The notes below the pieces were generated by a model. The model saw only the letters and a program-made list of their open reading frames with translations. It ran no database searches and was not told where the DNA came from. Positions 54,508-63,155 of a stretch of DNA of 64,000 nt are shown here, in pieces. This stretch comes from Nocardia thailandica NBRC 100428. GTDB lineage: Bacteria; Actinomycetota; Actinomycetes; Mycobacteriales; Mycobacteriaceae. The position numbers and the translations under genes were made by a program. The stretch spans positions 1 to 64,000 of the forward strand of contig NZ_BAGK01000188.1 in assembly GCF_000308795.1 (NCBI RefSeq), written 5' to 3'. Within the stretch, counting starts at the first letter, position 1; the number at the start of each line of letters is the position of its first letter.

Positions 54508-55554
54508 TCAGCCGCGCTCGGCAAGGAACTTGTCCAGCAGCGGCCAGGTGGTCTCCCGGGCGGTGGGCCCGGCCAGGATGCCCAGGTGGCTGCCGGGCAC
54601 CTCCTCGTAGGTCACCGAGGGCGATCCCGTCAGCGTGCGCAGGCCGGCCCGCACCATCGCGCGCGGCACGATGACGTCGGCGGTGCCGCCGATCAGCAGC
54701 ACGGGCACGGTCACCTTCGACAGCTCGATGGTGTGCCCGGTGAGCTCGAGCCTGCCGCGGCCCAGGTCGTCGGCCAGGATGGCCCGGCCCCACAGCTGGC
54801 CGTAGAAGCGCCCCGGGTAGCCGGGCATGCGCGCCTGGAACCGGTCGATGGATTCCATGCGGGCCAGGGTGTCGGTCGCGGTGATGTTGGAGGCGATGAA
54901 CCAGGGCCGCTTGACCTCGCGGTCGAGGGCGGTGAGCCGATAGCTGAGCCGGGTCACCGGCGCGGGGACGCCGCCGAGGGCGCGGATGGCCGAGGAGACG
55001 ACGCGGCCGCCGGTCGGGCGGGCGACCGCGCGCAGCTGCGGGACCATCGGCAGCCTGCTGTAGTCGAGCGGCGGGCCGACGGCGGTGACCGAGCGGATCG
55101 GCAGTTCCTCGTTCGCGGCGGCGGTGAGCAGGGCGAACAGGCCGCCGATGGACCAGCCGATCAGGTCGACCGGGGCGCCGCCGCGGTCCTCGCTGACCCG
55201 GCGCACGGCCTCGGGCAGGATGTCGGCGACCCAGTCCTCGAAGCCCATCGCGCGGTCGGCGAAGCCGATGTCGCCGTAGTCGACGAGGTAGGGCGCGCGA
55301 CCGGTGTCGACGAGGTGGCGGGCCAGGCTCTGGTCGGGGCGCAGGTCGAAGCACAGCGCGGGCGCGGCGAGCGGGGGCACCAGCAGGACCGCGCCGTCGG
55401 CCGCCGGATCGGCGCCGTCGTAGCGGCGGAGCAGGCGGTGCGGCTCGTCGAACAGCACGGTGGAGGGCGCGGGATCGACGGGTTCGATCCCGCCGCCGAA
55501 GGTCAGCGCCCAGGCGTTGCGGGCCGCGAGGGCGACGGTGTCGGTGATGCTCAC
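54508..55554 (-). CDS. alpha/beta-hydrolase, PHA-synthase-like
   Basis: A 348-residue hydrolase: VLLVPPLAAPALCFDLRPDQSLARHLV, YLVDYGDIGFADRAMGFEDWV, nucleophile IGWSIGGL, GGTADVIVP and final His in VPGSHLGILAG. The PPL...FDLRPxxS and DYGD..D wording matches the polyhydroxyalkanoate-synthase/depolymerase group, but the protein is short and has Ser instead of the synthase Cys, so a lipase/esterase role is likelier. GTG start. Confidence 0.8.
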   Translation of the reverse strand: MSITDTVALAARNAWALTFGGGIEPVDPAPSTVLFDEPHRLLRRYDGADPAADGAVLLVPPLAAPALCFDLRPDQSLARHLVDTGRAPYLVDYGDIGFADRAMGFEDWVADILPEAVRRVSEDRGGAPVDLIGWSIGGLFALLTAAANEELPIRSVTAVGPPLDYSRLPMVPQLRAVARPTGGRVVSSAIRALGGVPAPVTRLSYRLTALDREVKRPWFIASNITATDTLARMESIDRFQARMPGYPGRFYGQLWGRAILADDLGRGRLELTGHTIELSKVTVPVLLIGGTADVIVPRAMVRAGLRTLTGSPSVTYEEVPGSHLGILAGPTARETTWPLLDKFLAERG

Positions 55555-56016
55555 GACAGAAATGTCTCACAGGCGGTACCGGCGGTACCAAGTGAGCTCG
55601 ATTACACCGGCGTCGCCGGGCGCCCGGCGGCGATCGAATTGCGGTGCGCCACAGCGCCGTCACGCAGGCGCGCGGGCGCCGCGCCGGCCAATTGCCCGCC
55701 AATTGCCGGGCGTGTAATTCGGGCGCGGCACAATATCACGCTACAATAACCTCGGACAACGCTCATTTGCCGCCACGGTTGCCCCCGGTGACCGGCTCGG
55801 CGGCGCGAAGTCCACGGAAAATGTGCGCGCACTCGGATCCGCATCACCGACGCGCCGCGCCGCGACCCTCCCGAGCGGCCACGCGAAACGCCTGGCCCGG
55901 GCAGGTGGCCGGCGGTGGCCGCAGTGAACATCACAGGCGGATATGTGGTCGTCGCGGGCCGACCGGCCCGCCCCACCTCGTGCGTGCGAGATGCGATACG
56001 AGGAAAGGCGCGAACC
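55555..56016. other. 462-bp non-coding region upstream of rhlE
   Basis: No gene is supported. It holds AT-rich patches, a TACAAT -10-like hexamer (55742-55747) and, at the right end, a 9-codon ORF (ATG 55991, MRYEERREP) whose TGA overlaps the CTG proposed as the rhlE start. A long 5-prime leader of the helicase mRNA is plausible. Confidence 0.5.
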
Positions 56017-57888
56017 CTGAGCAAGATCAGTGTCGAACAGGAACCCGGTGTCACCGACACCCTGCTGACGGCCGAACTGGACACCACCCATACCGCCCCC
56101 AGCTTCGCCGAACTCGGCGTGCGCGACGAAATCGTGCGGGCGCTGGGCGAGATCGGCATCGAACGCACCTTCGCGATCCAGGAACTCACCCTGCCGCTGG
56201 CGCTGGCCGGTGAGGACCTCATCGGCCAGGCCCGCACGGGCATGGGCAAGACCTTCGGCTTCGGCGTGCCGCTGCTGCACCGCGTCGCCACCGCCGGCTC
56301 GGGCACCACCCCGCTCGACGGCACCCCCCGCGCGCTGGTCATCGTGCCGACGCGTGAGCTCTGCATCCAGGTCACCAACGACCTGGAGAACGCCAGCAAG
56401 TACCTCACCAACCACAAGGGCGCGCTCAAGGTCGCGGCCATCTACGGCGGGCGCCCCTACGAGTCGCAGATCGAGGCCCTGCGGGACGGCGTCGACGTGG
56501 TCGTCGGCACGCCCGGCCGACTACTCGACCTGGCCAACCAGAACCACCTGATCCTCGGCAAGATCGGCGTGCTGGTGCTGGACGAGGCCGACGAGATGCT
56601 CGACCTCGGCTTCCTGCCCGACATCGAGCGCATCCTGAACATGGTGCCCGAGGCCCGCCAGACCATGCTGTTCTCGGCGACGATGCCCGGCCCGATCATC
56701 ACCCTGGCCCGCACCTTCCTGACCCGCCCGACGCACATCCGCGCCGAGGAGGCCAGCGATTCCGCGGTGCACGATCGCACCGCCCAGTTCGTCTACCGCG
56801 CCCACGCCCTGGACAAGAGCGAGCTGGTCGCGCGCGTGCTGCAGGCCGAGAGCCGCGGCGCGACCATGATCTTCACCCGCACCAAGCGCACCGCGCAGAA
56901 GGTCGCCGACGACCTGGCCGAGCGCGGGTTCGCCGTCGGCGCGGTGCACGGCGACCTCGGCCAGATCGCCCGTGAGAAGGCGCTCACGAAGTTCCGCGAG
57001 GGCAAGATCGACGTGCTGGTCGCCACCGACGTCGCCGCCCGCGGTATCGACATCGACGACGTCACCCACGTCATCAACTACCAGTGCCCCGAGGACGAGA
57101 AGACCTACGTCCACCGCATCGGCCGCACCGGCCGCGCGGGCCGCACCGGCGTCGCCGTCACCCTGATCGACTGGGACGAGCTGCACCGCTGGGCGTCCAT
57201 CGACAAGGCGCTCGGCCTCGGCATCCCCGAGCCGGTGGAGACCTACTCCCGCTCGCCGCACCTGTTCAGCGACCTCGGCATCCCGGAGGGCGTCACCGGC
57301 ACCGTCCGCAAGCCGCGCCCGGCCCGCGAGGAGGGCGACACGGTCGTCGAGCGCGCCGAGCGGCCCAAGAGCACCCGCAACCGTCGCCGCACCCGGGGCG
57401 GCCGCGCCACCGAGGCGGGCCAGGCGGGCACCCCGCAGACCGCCGAGGCCGCCGAGGCCGCCGAGGCCGCCGAGGCCACCACTGAAGGCGGCGCGGACGA
57501 GGGCGTCAAGCCCGCGCGCCGTCGCCGTCGCCGCCGCACCGGCGGCCAGGGCGACGCCGCGGGCGCCGAGACCACGCAGGCACCGGCGGAGTCCGCGCAG
57601 GGCGAGGCCGCCGTGGACGTCGTCCCGGCCGCCGAGTCGCAGGGCGACGCCGCCGCGCAGGCCGCGCAGGCCGACTCCGGTGACGCGCCCGCCGACAGGC
57701 CCGCCCGCCGCCGTCGCCGTCGTACCTCCGCCGAGGGCGCCGACACCGATTCCGCCGCAGCGGATTCCGCGCCCGCCGAGGGAGGCGACGCGGCCGCCGA
57801 CAAGCCGGCCCGCCGCCGTCGCCGCAAGCCCGCCGCCGCGGAGTCCGACGCGCCCGCGACCGCCGATCCGGTGCCCGCGCGCGCCTGA
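56017..57888 (+). CDS. rhlE: DEAD-box RNA helicase, RhlE type
   Basis: About 623 residues. Q motif FAIQELTLP, Walker A ARTGMGKT, PTREL, TPGR, DEAD, SAT, ARGID and HRIGRTGRAGRTG are all present, so the RNA-unwinding core is intact. The C-terminal 170 residues are low complexity, with Ala/Glu runs and five or six clusters of four to eight arginines, probably for RNA binding. No ATG or GTG with a good context precedes the conserved part; a CTG at 56017 has AGGAAAGG 8 bases upstream and is chosen tentatively. Positional match of Rv3211. Confidence 0.9.
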   Translation: MSKISVEQEPGVTDTLLTAELDTTHTAPSFAELGVRDEIVRALGEIGIERTFAIQELTLPLALAGEDLIGQARTGMGKTFGFGVPLLHRVATAGSGTTPLDGTPRALVIVPTRELCIQVTNDLENASKYLTNHKGALKVAAIYGGRPYESQIEALRDGVDVVVGTPGRLLDLANQNHLILGKIGVLVLDEADEMLDLGFLPDIERILNMVPEARQTMLFSATMPGPIITLARTFLTRPTHIRAEEASDSAVHDRTAQFVYRAHALDKSELVARVLQAESRGATMIFTRTKRTAQKVADDLAERGFAVGAVHGDLGQIAREKALTKFREGKIDVLVATDVAARGIDIDDVTHVINYQCPEDEKTYVHRIGRTGRAGRTGVAVTLIDWDELHRWASIDKALGLGIPEPVETYSRSPHLFSDLGIPEGVTGTVRKPRPAREEGDTVVERAERPKSTRNRRRTRGGRATEAGQAGTPQTAEAAEAAEAAEATTEGGADEGVKPARRRRRRRTGGQGDAAGAETTQAPAESAQGEAAVDVVPAAESQGDAAAQAAQADSGDAPADRPARRRRRRTSAEGADTDSAAADSAPAEGGDAAADKPARRRRRKPAAAESDAPATADPVPARA

Positions 57889-57918
57889 CGGATCGCGCCG
57901 CGGCGCGACCCGGTGACC

Positions 57919-57959
57919 ACGGTCGCCGCCACTCCCCGACCGGAAGTGGCGGCGACCGT
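57919..57959 (+). terminator. intrinsic terminator after rhlE
   Basis: Perfect 15-base arms (57919-57933 and 57945-57959) around an 11-base loop, followed by TTCGTTT on the + strand. Confidence 0.8.
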
Positions 57960-58055
57960 TTCGTTTCCCCGTGCGCGTCACGGCCTCGCACCGTTCGGTC
58001 GCGTGCCGTCGCCGCGCCGGGCCAACCCCCTCGGCCGCGCACGGCCACTTTCCCC

Positions 58056-58061
58056 TACACT
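58056..58061 (+). promoter_or_regulatory. -10 element of a leaderless promoter
   Basis: TACACT, a strong actinobacterial -10, exactly 7 bases before the GTG start at 58069. Confidence 0.5.
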
Positions 58062-58068
58062 CGGCCCC

Positions 58069-59304
58069 GTGCTCGCACCGGAGCGGCGGACGCGCGCCGA
58101 TATCTTTGCCGCAGTGGCGATCGCCGTCGCCGTCGCGGTGGCGGCGATCGTGGTATGGGCCCGTGCCGATGTCACCGGGACCGAATCCGCGACGGCCGAG
58201 ACGCCGGTCACCACGCCGGTGGCGGCCACGGCGCTGCCCTCGGCCCTGCGCGAACTGTGGAGCGCGGCCGACACGACGAGCAGGCGGGCTCTGGTCTCCG
58301 GCGGCGTGGTCGTCACCGGCGAGGACGGGACGGTGAGCGGGCGCGACCCGGTGACCGGCGAGCAGGTGTGGTGGTACCGCCGGGACATGCCGCTGTGCGC
58401 GCTGGAGTCGCAGTTCGGCATGGTCATCGCGGTGTACAGGGACCAGCGCGGGTGCAGCCAGGTCACCATGCTCGACGGCGACACCGGCGCCCGACGCGGC
58501 GCGCGGAGCAGCTACTCCGATCCCGAGATCACCCTGACCGGCGACGGCACCTACCTGCTGGCGCGCGGCGCCGAACGCCTGGAGCTGTGGCGCTCGGACC
58601 TGGTGCGCACCCTCGAGTACGGCTACGTCGACGCGCCGGTCAATCCGCGCACCCAGCCGCGCAAGGACTGCGAACTGCTCTCCGGCGCCTCGAGTTCGGC
58701 CCGCCTGGCGGTGCTCGAGCGCTGCCCGGACGACCCGTCCAACCGGCTGACGGTGCTCACCCCGGCCCCCAAGGACTCCACCGTCCCCGAGGAGCAGGGC
58801 TCCCACGTCCTGACCGAACCCGGCGCCGACTCCCCCGACGCGCGCGTGGTGGCGACCTCCGACACCAAGATCGCGGTCTACCTGCCGCCCGCCCCGGCCA
58901 CCGCGACCGGCCCGGAGACCCCGCCCCGGCTGGCGATCTACGACGCGTCCGGCAACCCGGTCACCACCCACCGGCTGACCGCCCCGCTGACGAAGGACAC
59001 CGCGACCACCCGCATCGCGGCGACCTACTACGTCTTCACCGGCGACGGCCTCATCGCCCTGAGCGCCGCCACCATGGACGTGCTGTGGAGCGTGTCCGGC
59101 GTGCTCGGCCCCCCGGCGTCCATGGCCGGTGACCTGCTCGTGCCCGTCCCCGACGGGGTGCTGGCCCTGGATCCGCAGACCGGCGCCACGGTCACCCGCA
59201 TCCCGGTGACCCGCGGCGACTATCACGGCGGCCCCATCTCCACCGCCGTCGTCGGCACCACCGTGGTCGAGCGCCGCGGCGACCGCACCTACGCCCTGGG
59301 CTGA
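58069..59304 (+). CDS. membrane-anchored beta-propeller (PQQ-like) protein, Rv3212-like
   Basis: A 411-residue protein with an N-terminal signal-anchor (ADIFAAVAIAVAVAVAAIVVW) and an extracytoplasmic region of WD/PQQ-like blades: VVTGEDGTVSGRDPVTGEQVWWYRRD, ITLTGDGTYLLARG, YVFTGDGLIALSAATMDVLWSVSG, GVLALDPQTGATVTRIPV. Two Cys pairs (LCALES/GCSQ; DCELL/RCPDD) may form disulfides. It should act as a scaffold or sensor outside the membrane; no enzyme residues are seen. Confidence 0.8.
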   Translation: MLAPERRTRADIFAAVAIAVAVAVAAIVVWARADVTGTESATAETPVTTPVAATALPSALRELWSAADTTSRRALVSGGVVVTGEDGTVSGRDPVTGEQVWWYRRDMPLCALESQFGMVIAVYRDQRGCSQVTMLDGDTGARRGARSSYSDPEITLTGDGTYLLARGAERLELWRSDLVRTLEYGYVDAPVNPRTQPRKDCELLSGASSSARLAVLERCPDDPSNRLTVLTPAPKDSTVPEEQGSHVLTEPGADSPDARVVATSDTKIAVYLPPAPATATGPETPPRLAIYDASGNPVTTHRLTAPLTKDTATTRIAATYYVFTGDGLIALSAATMDVLWSVSGVLGPPASMAGDLLVPVPDGVLALDPQTGATVTRIPVTRGDYHGGPISTAVVGTTVVERRGDRTYALG

Positions 59305-59327
59305 ACGCCCGCGCCTGCCGGGCTGCC

Positions 59328-59954
59328 ATGATGGCTCCCATGGCGGCTTCCGAAGAATCCCGGCTCGTCGTCCTGCGGCACGGCGAGACCGAATGGGCAA
59401 GGGCCCGCAGGCACACCAGCACCACCGACGTCCCCCTGACCCCGCACGGCGAGGCGCAGGCGAAGCAGGCGGGCGCCGTCGTGGCGGCGCTGGACCTGCG
59501 GAATCCCCTGGTGCTCACCAGCCCCCGCAGGCGCGCGGTCCACACCGCCGAGCTGGCGGGGTTGCCCGACCCGCGCGTCGACGACGACCTGGTGGAGTGG
59601 GACTACGGCGACTACGAGGGCACCACCACCGCCCAGATCCGCGAGACCGTCCCCGGCTGGACGGTGTGGACCGCGCCGGTGCCCGGCGGCGAGACGGCCG
59701 AACAGGTCCGGGTGCGCGCCGACCGGGTGCTCGGGACGGTCACGCCGCTGCTGGCGGACCGCGATGTGGTGCTGGTCGGGCACGGGCACTTCTCCCGGGT
59801 CCTCATCGCCCGCTGGGCCGAGTTCCCGGTCACCGAGGGCCGCCGGTTCGCGCTGTCCACCGCCGGGGTGAGCGTCCTCGGCTACGAGCACGACACGCGC
59901 ACGATCCTGCACCACAACCTCACCACCCACCTCGATCCCGGAGGAGCCCGATGA
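59328..59954 (+). CDS. histidine phosphatase family protein (Gpm2-like)
   Basis: About 208 residues with LRHGETEW (phosphohistidine), SPRRRAVHTAEL, EWDYGDYEG and VGHGHFSRVL, i.e. all catalytic groups of the branch-2 histidine phosphatases. Rv3214 (Gpm2/EntD), an acid phosphatase rather than a mutase, is the remembered homologue. Start may be the ATG at 59328, 59331 or 59340. The stop overlaps the next ATG. Confidence 0.88.
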   Translation: MMAPMAASEESRLVVLRHGETEWARARRHTSTTDVPLTPHGEAQAKQAGAVVAALDLRNPLVLTSPRRRAVHTAELAGLPDPRVDDDLVEWDYGDYEGTTTAQIRETVPGWTVWTAPVPGGETAEQVRVRADRVLGTVTPLLADRDVVLVGHGHFSRVLIARWAEFPVTEGRRFALSTAGVSVLGYEHDTRTILHHNLTTHLDPGGAR

Positions 59955-60433
59955 GCCTCACCGTGCGTCGCGCCGTGCCCGCCGACGTGCCCGCGCTGGT
60001 CGACCTCGTCTACGACCTGGCCGAGTACGAGAAGGCCCGCGACGAGTGCACGCTGACCGCCGAGCAGCTCGACGCGGCGCTGTTCGGCGACCGGCCCGCG
60101 CTGTTCGCCCATGTCGCCGAGCTCGACGGCGTCGTGACCGGTTGCGCCATCTGGTTCCTCAACTTCTCCACCTGGGACGGCGTGCACGGTATCTACCTGG
60201 AGGACCTCTACGTGCGCCCCGCCGCGCGCGGGGCCGGGCTCGGGCGCGCGCTGCTGGCGGCGCTGGCGGCCGAGGCCGTCGAGCACGGGTACAGCAGGGT
60301 GGCGTGGTCGGTGCTCACCTGGAACACCCCGTCGATCGGCTTCTACGAGTCCCTCGGCGCCGACGCGCAGGACGAATGGGTCGGCTACCGCCTCTCCGGC
60401 GACGCGCTGGCCGCCCTGGCCGCGAAGGGCTGA
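59951..60433 (+). CDS. GNAT N-acetyltransferase, SSAT-like
   Basis: A 160-residue acetyltransferase. Acetyl-CoA loop YLEDLYVRPAARGAGLGRALLAAL and the SSAT-typical LNFSTWDGVHGIYLEDLYV and WNTPSIGFYESLGA point to the spermidine/spermine N1-acetyltransferase-like group. The true amine acceptor is unknown. GGAG precedes the ATG, which overlaps the phosphatase stop. Confidence 0.85.
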   Translation: MSLTVRRAVPADVPALVDLVYDLAEYEKARDECTLTAEQLDAALFGDRPALFAHVAELDGVVTGCAIWFLNFSTWDGVHGIYLEDLYVRPAARGAGLGRALLAALAAEAVEHGYSRVAWSVLTWNTPSIGFYESLGADAQDEWVGYRLSGDALAALAAKG

Positions 60434-60435
60434 GG

Positions 60436-61131
60436 GTGCGCATCGACCGGCCGCGGGAATGGCCCGCCACCCCGGACGAGGCGATCGCGCTGCAGGACCG
60501 GCTGCGGCCCGCGGTCCGCGCGGAGAACCCGGCGCCGCCGCGGTTCGCGACGGTCGCCGGGATCGACTCGGCCTACGCCGCCGACGGCACCGTCGCCACC
60601 GCCGCGGTCGTCCTCGACACCGCCACCCTGGACACCGTGGAAACGGCGGTGGCGCACGGGGTCTCGACGTTCCCCTACGTCCCCGGCCTGCTCGCCTTCC
60701 GTGAGCTGCCCGCGACGGTCGCGGCCCTGGAGCAGCTCGCCGTCACCCCCGACCTGCTGGTGTGCGACGCGCAGGGGCTGGCGCACCCGCGCCGGTTCGG
60801 GCTGGCCTGCCACGTCGGGCTGCTCGCCGGCCTGCCGACGATCGGCGTCGCCAAATCGGTGTGGGGCGACTACGCCGAGCCCGGCCCGCGGCGCGGTGAC
60901 GCCACCCCGGTGACCATCGACGGCGAGGTCGTGGGGCGCGCGCTGCGCACCCGCGACGCGGTGAAGCCGCTGTTCGTCTCGGTGGGCCATCTCATCGACC
61001 TCGACACCGCGTGCGCGCAGGTGCTGGCGCTGACGCGGGGATTCCGCCAGCCCGAGACCACCCGCCGCGCCGATCACCTGTGCAGGGAGGCGCTGAAGGC
61101 CGCCGGTCAGTCGGCGGGCAGCTCGCCGTAG
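60436..61131 (+). CDS. nfi: endonuclease V (deoxyinosine 3-prime endonuclease)
   Basis: A 231-residue repair nuclease: catalytic Asp in VAGIDSAY, the wedge PYVPGLLAFRELP, and LLVCDAQGLAHPRRFGLACHVG with the second Asp and His. It nicks DNA (or RNA) 3-prime to deaminated bases, chiefly deoxyinosine. GTG start 3 bases after the acetyltransferase stop. Its last 25 bases overlap the 3-prime end of the converging gene. Confidence 0.93.
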   Translation: MRIDRPREWPATPDEAIALQDRLRPAVRAENPAPPRFATVAGIDSAYAADGTVATAAVVLDTATLDTVETAVAHGVSTFPYVPGLLAFRELPATVAALEQLAVTPDLLVCDAQGLAHPRRFGLACHVGLLAGLPTIGVAKSVWGDYAEPGPRRGDATPVTIDGEVVGRALRTRDAVKPLFVSVGHLIDLDTACAQVLALTRGFRQPETTRRADHLCREALKAAGQSAGSSP

Positions 61132-61529
61132 TCGCGCGCCATCCAGCGGTTGGACGGCGGCGCGAACAGCGTCGCCAGGGTGGCGATCACGACGACACCG
61201 AGCAGCACGCCGTAGAGCGGCTGGTGCGAATCGGTGAGCAGCGACCAGGCGACCGGGAGCAGCAGCAGGTTGGCGATGGCCGCGATGGCCCGGCCCCAGC
61301 GTTTGCCCAGCAGCAGCGAGACGCCCGCCGCCAGGACGCCGCCGCCGATGGCGCCGAACCAGATCGCGTTGCCGACGCCGCTCACGATCGACTGGTCCTC
61401 GCCGAGGGCGGCCCGCACCACGTTCACGATCGCCGCGACGACGCCGGTCACGCCCTCCAGCGTGACCAGCACGCCCGCCGCGCGCACGGTCGCCGGGACA
61501 CCGGCCTCGGTCTCGTCTCGCTCTGCCAC
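61107..61529 (-). CDS. small integral membrane protein (Rv3217c-like)
   Basis: A 140-residue protein with about four transmembrane helices (TVRAAGVLVTLEGVTGVVAAIVNVV; GVGNAIWFGAIGGGVLAAGVSLL; WGRAIAAIANLLLLPVAWSLL; LYGVLLGVVVIATLATLFA). It matches the small actinobacterial membrane family seen next to whiB1. TACGCT lies 7 bases before the GTG, the leaderless layout. Function unknown. Confidence 0.8.
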   Translation of the reverse strand: MAERDETEAGVPATVRAAGVLVTLEGVTGVVAAIVNVVRAALGEDQSIVSGVGNAIWFGAIGGGVLAAGVSLLLGKRWGRAIAAIANLLLLPVAWSLLTDSHQPLYGVLLGVVVIATLATLFAPPSNRWMARDYGELPAD

Positions 61530-61589
61530 GCGGCCCAGCGTACGACGCGGCGGGCAGTGGCCCCGCGCACAGCCACTACCCTCGATGGT

Positions 61590-62534
61590 GTGCGCACGCT
61601 GCTCATCGTCAACCCGAATGCCACCTCGACCACCCCGGCGACCAGGGACCTGCTGGCCCACGCCCTGGAGAGCCGCACGCAGCTGACCGTTGCGCACACC
61701 CAGCACCGCGGCCACGCCGCCGAGCTGGCCCAGTGGGCCTCCACCCAGCAGATGGACCTGATCGTCGTGCACGGGGGCGACGGGACGGTCAACGAGACCA
61801 TCAACGGTTTCCTGCCGCTGCCCCAGGTCGGCGACGAGGAGGTGTGGCGCCCGCGCCTCGGCATCATCCCCGGCGGTTCGGCCAACGTCTTCGCCCGCGC
61901 GCTCGGCCTGTCCCCCGATCCGGTCACCGCGACCAACCAGCTCATCGACCTGCTCGCCCGCGACGCCGACCGCCGGATCGGGCTCGGCCTGGCCGACGAC
62001 CGCTGGTTCACCTTCAGCGCGGGCGTCGGCCTCGACGCCGACGTGTGCGAATCGATCGACGCCGCGCGCGCCAAGGGACACAAAGCCACCCCGGCCCGCT
62101 ATCTGCGCACCACCGTGAGCCGGTTCCTGCACGCGAAGGGCAATGCGCCGACGGTCACCGTCGAGGTCCCCGGGCATGATCCGGTGGACGAGGTTCATTA
62201 CGCCTTCGTCACGAATTCGAGCCCGTGGACCTATCTCGAGGACCGCCCGATTCGCACGAATCCGGGAACGTCCTTCGAAACCGGGCTCGGCGTGTTCGCC
62301 ATGCGGTCCATGGGACTGATCGACACCCTGCTCGTCGCCCGACAGTTGCTGTCGACCTCGGGAAACCCGAAGTCGGACGCCCTCTTTCGGGTCGACGACG
62401 CGCCGTCGGTCCGGATCGAGACGCCGGAGCCGATCGGCCTGCAAATCGATGGCGACTTCCTCGGTAAACGCAACATGGTGCATTTCACATCCGTGCCCGA
62501 GGTACTGGATGTGGTCGCCCCCAAGCCTTCCTAG
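61590..62534 (+). CDS. diacylglycerol/sphingosine kinase family protein (DagK-like)
   Basis: A 314-residue lipid-kinase-family protein: VNPNATSTT, LIVVHGGDGTVNETINGF (ATP-site GGDGT), GIIPGGSANVFARAL, FSAGVGLDADV and IGLQIDGDFLGKR. It likely phosphorylates a lipid diol or polyol. TACCCT lies 7 bases before the GTG start. Positional match of Rv3218 in mycobacteria (from memory). Confidence 0.88.
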   Translation: MRTLLIVNPNATSTTPATRDLLAHALESRTQLTVAHTQHRGHAAELAQWASTQQMDLIVVHGGDGTVNETINGFLPLPQVGDEEVWRPRLGIIPGGSANVFARALGLSPDPVTATNQLIDLLARDADRRIGLGLADDRWFTFSAGVGLDADVCESIDAARAKGHKATPARYLRTTVSRFLHAKGNAPTVTVEVPGHDPVDEVHYAFVTNSSPWTYLEDRPIRTNPGTSFETGLGVFAMRSMGLIDTLLVARQLLSTSGNPKSDALFRVDDAPSVRIETPEPIGLQIDGDFLGKRNMVHFTSVPEVLDVVAPKPS

Positions 62535-62664
62535 CGGGGAAACGCCGCGAAAAATCTCCCGGTTGCGCTGCAAAAACCCGCGGGTGCGAGTACAAAGGAC
62601 CGGGCAGGTCCCCCATGCAGGGGCCTTCACAGCGTGAGCTTCCCCACGGTGCACTGGATACCTA

Positions 62665-62697
62665 TTGACATCTACGGTGTTCGTGAAAGCATTCACA
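62665..62697 (+). promoter_or_regulatory. whiB1 promoter with CRP-like site
   Basis: A consensus -35 TTGACA (62665-62670) is followed by CGTGA-AAGCAT-TCACA (62682-62697), one base from the CRP consensus TGTGA-N6-TCACA. No clear TANNNT hexamer is at the right spacing, so the -10 (about 62688-62693) probably overlaps the site. CRP control of whiB1 is known in M. tuberculosis. Confidence 0.55.
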
Positions 62698-62787
62698 AGC
62701 AACCGTGCGGAAACATTCGAGTCGCACAAGTGAACGATCCACCAACCAGCGGTGCCCTTTGGGGTGCCCATGCAAAGGAGCAGAGGA

Positions 62788-63042
62788 ATGGACTGGCGCC
62801 ACAAGGCCATCTGTCGCGACGAGGACCCCGAGCTGTTCTTCCCGGTGGGTAACAGTGGTCCTGCGCTCGCGCAGATTGCCGATGCCAAGCTGGTCTGCGC
62901 CCGCTGCCCCGTCACCGCCGATTGCCTGTCGTGGGCCCTGAAGTCGGGACAGGATGCCGGCGTGTGGGGTGGCATGAGCGAAGACGAGCGTCGCGCGCTC
63001 AAGCGTCGCAACGCGCGCACCCGTACGCGCACCGTCGTCTGA
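62788..63042 (+). CDS. whiB1: WhiB1 iron-sulfur transcription factor
   Basis: An 84-residue WhiB protein. Four cluster cysteines C9, C37, C40, C46 (C-x27-CxxCxxxxxC), the GVWGG turn (after GQDAG) and the basic tail RRALKRRNARTRTRT are all as in WhiB1. Its nitric-oxide-sensitive 4Fe-4S cluster and sigma-factor binding make it an essential redox regulator in mycobacteria. AGGAGCAGAGG precedes the ATG; 250 bases of leader/promoter region lie upstream. Confidence 0.96.
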   Translation: MDWRHKAICRDEDPELFFPVGNSGPALAQIADAKLVCARCPVTADCLSWALKSGQDAGVWGGMSEDERRALKRRNARTRTRTVV

Positions 63043-63100
63043 CCCGGACGACAACGGCGTTGCCGGGCCATCACAGCCCGGCCCGGTAACGCAGGTAGAA

Positions 63101-63137
63101 AGCCCGGCACCGCGAAGGTGCCGGGCTGTTTTGTTTG
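63101..63137 (+). terminator. intrinsic terminator after whiB1
   Basis: 11-base perfect arms (63101-63111 / 63117-63127), GCGAA loop, then GTTTTGTTT. A weaker inverted repeat (GCCGGGC / GCCCGGC) lies just before it. Confidence 0.88.
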
Positions 63138-63155
63138 GGCGCTGGTGCGCCCTGG

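Noticed and set aside
57430-57480. Repeat in the rhlE tail (runs of Ala-Glu-Ala codons)
   Set aside because: An in-frame low-complexity coding stretch typical of helicase tails, not a separate element.
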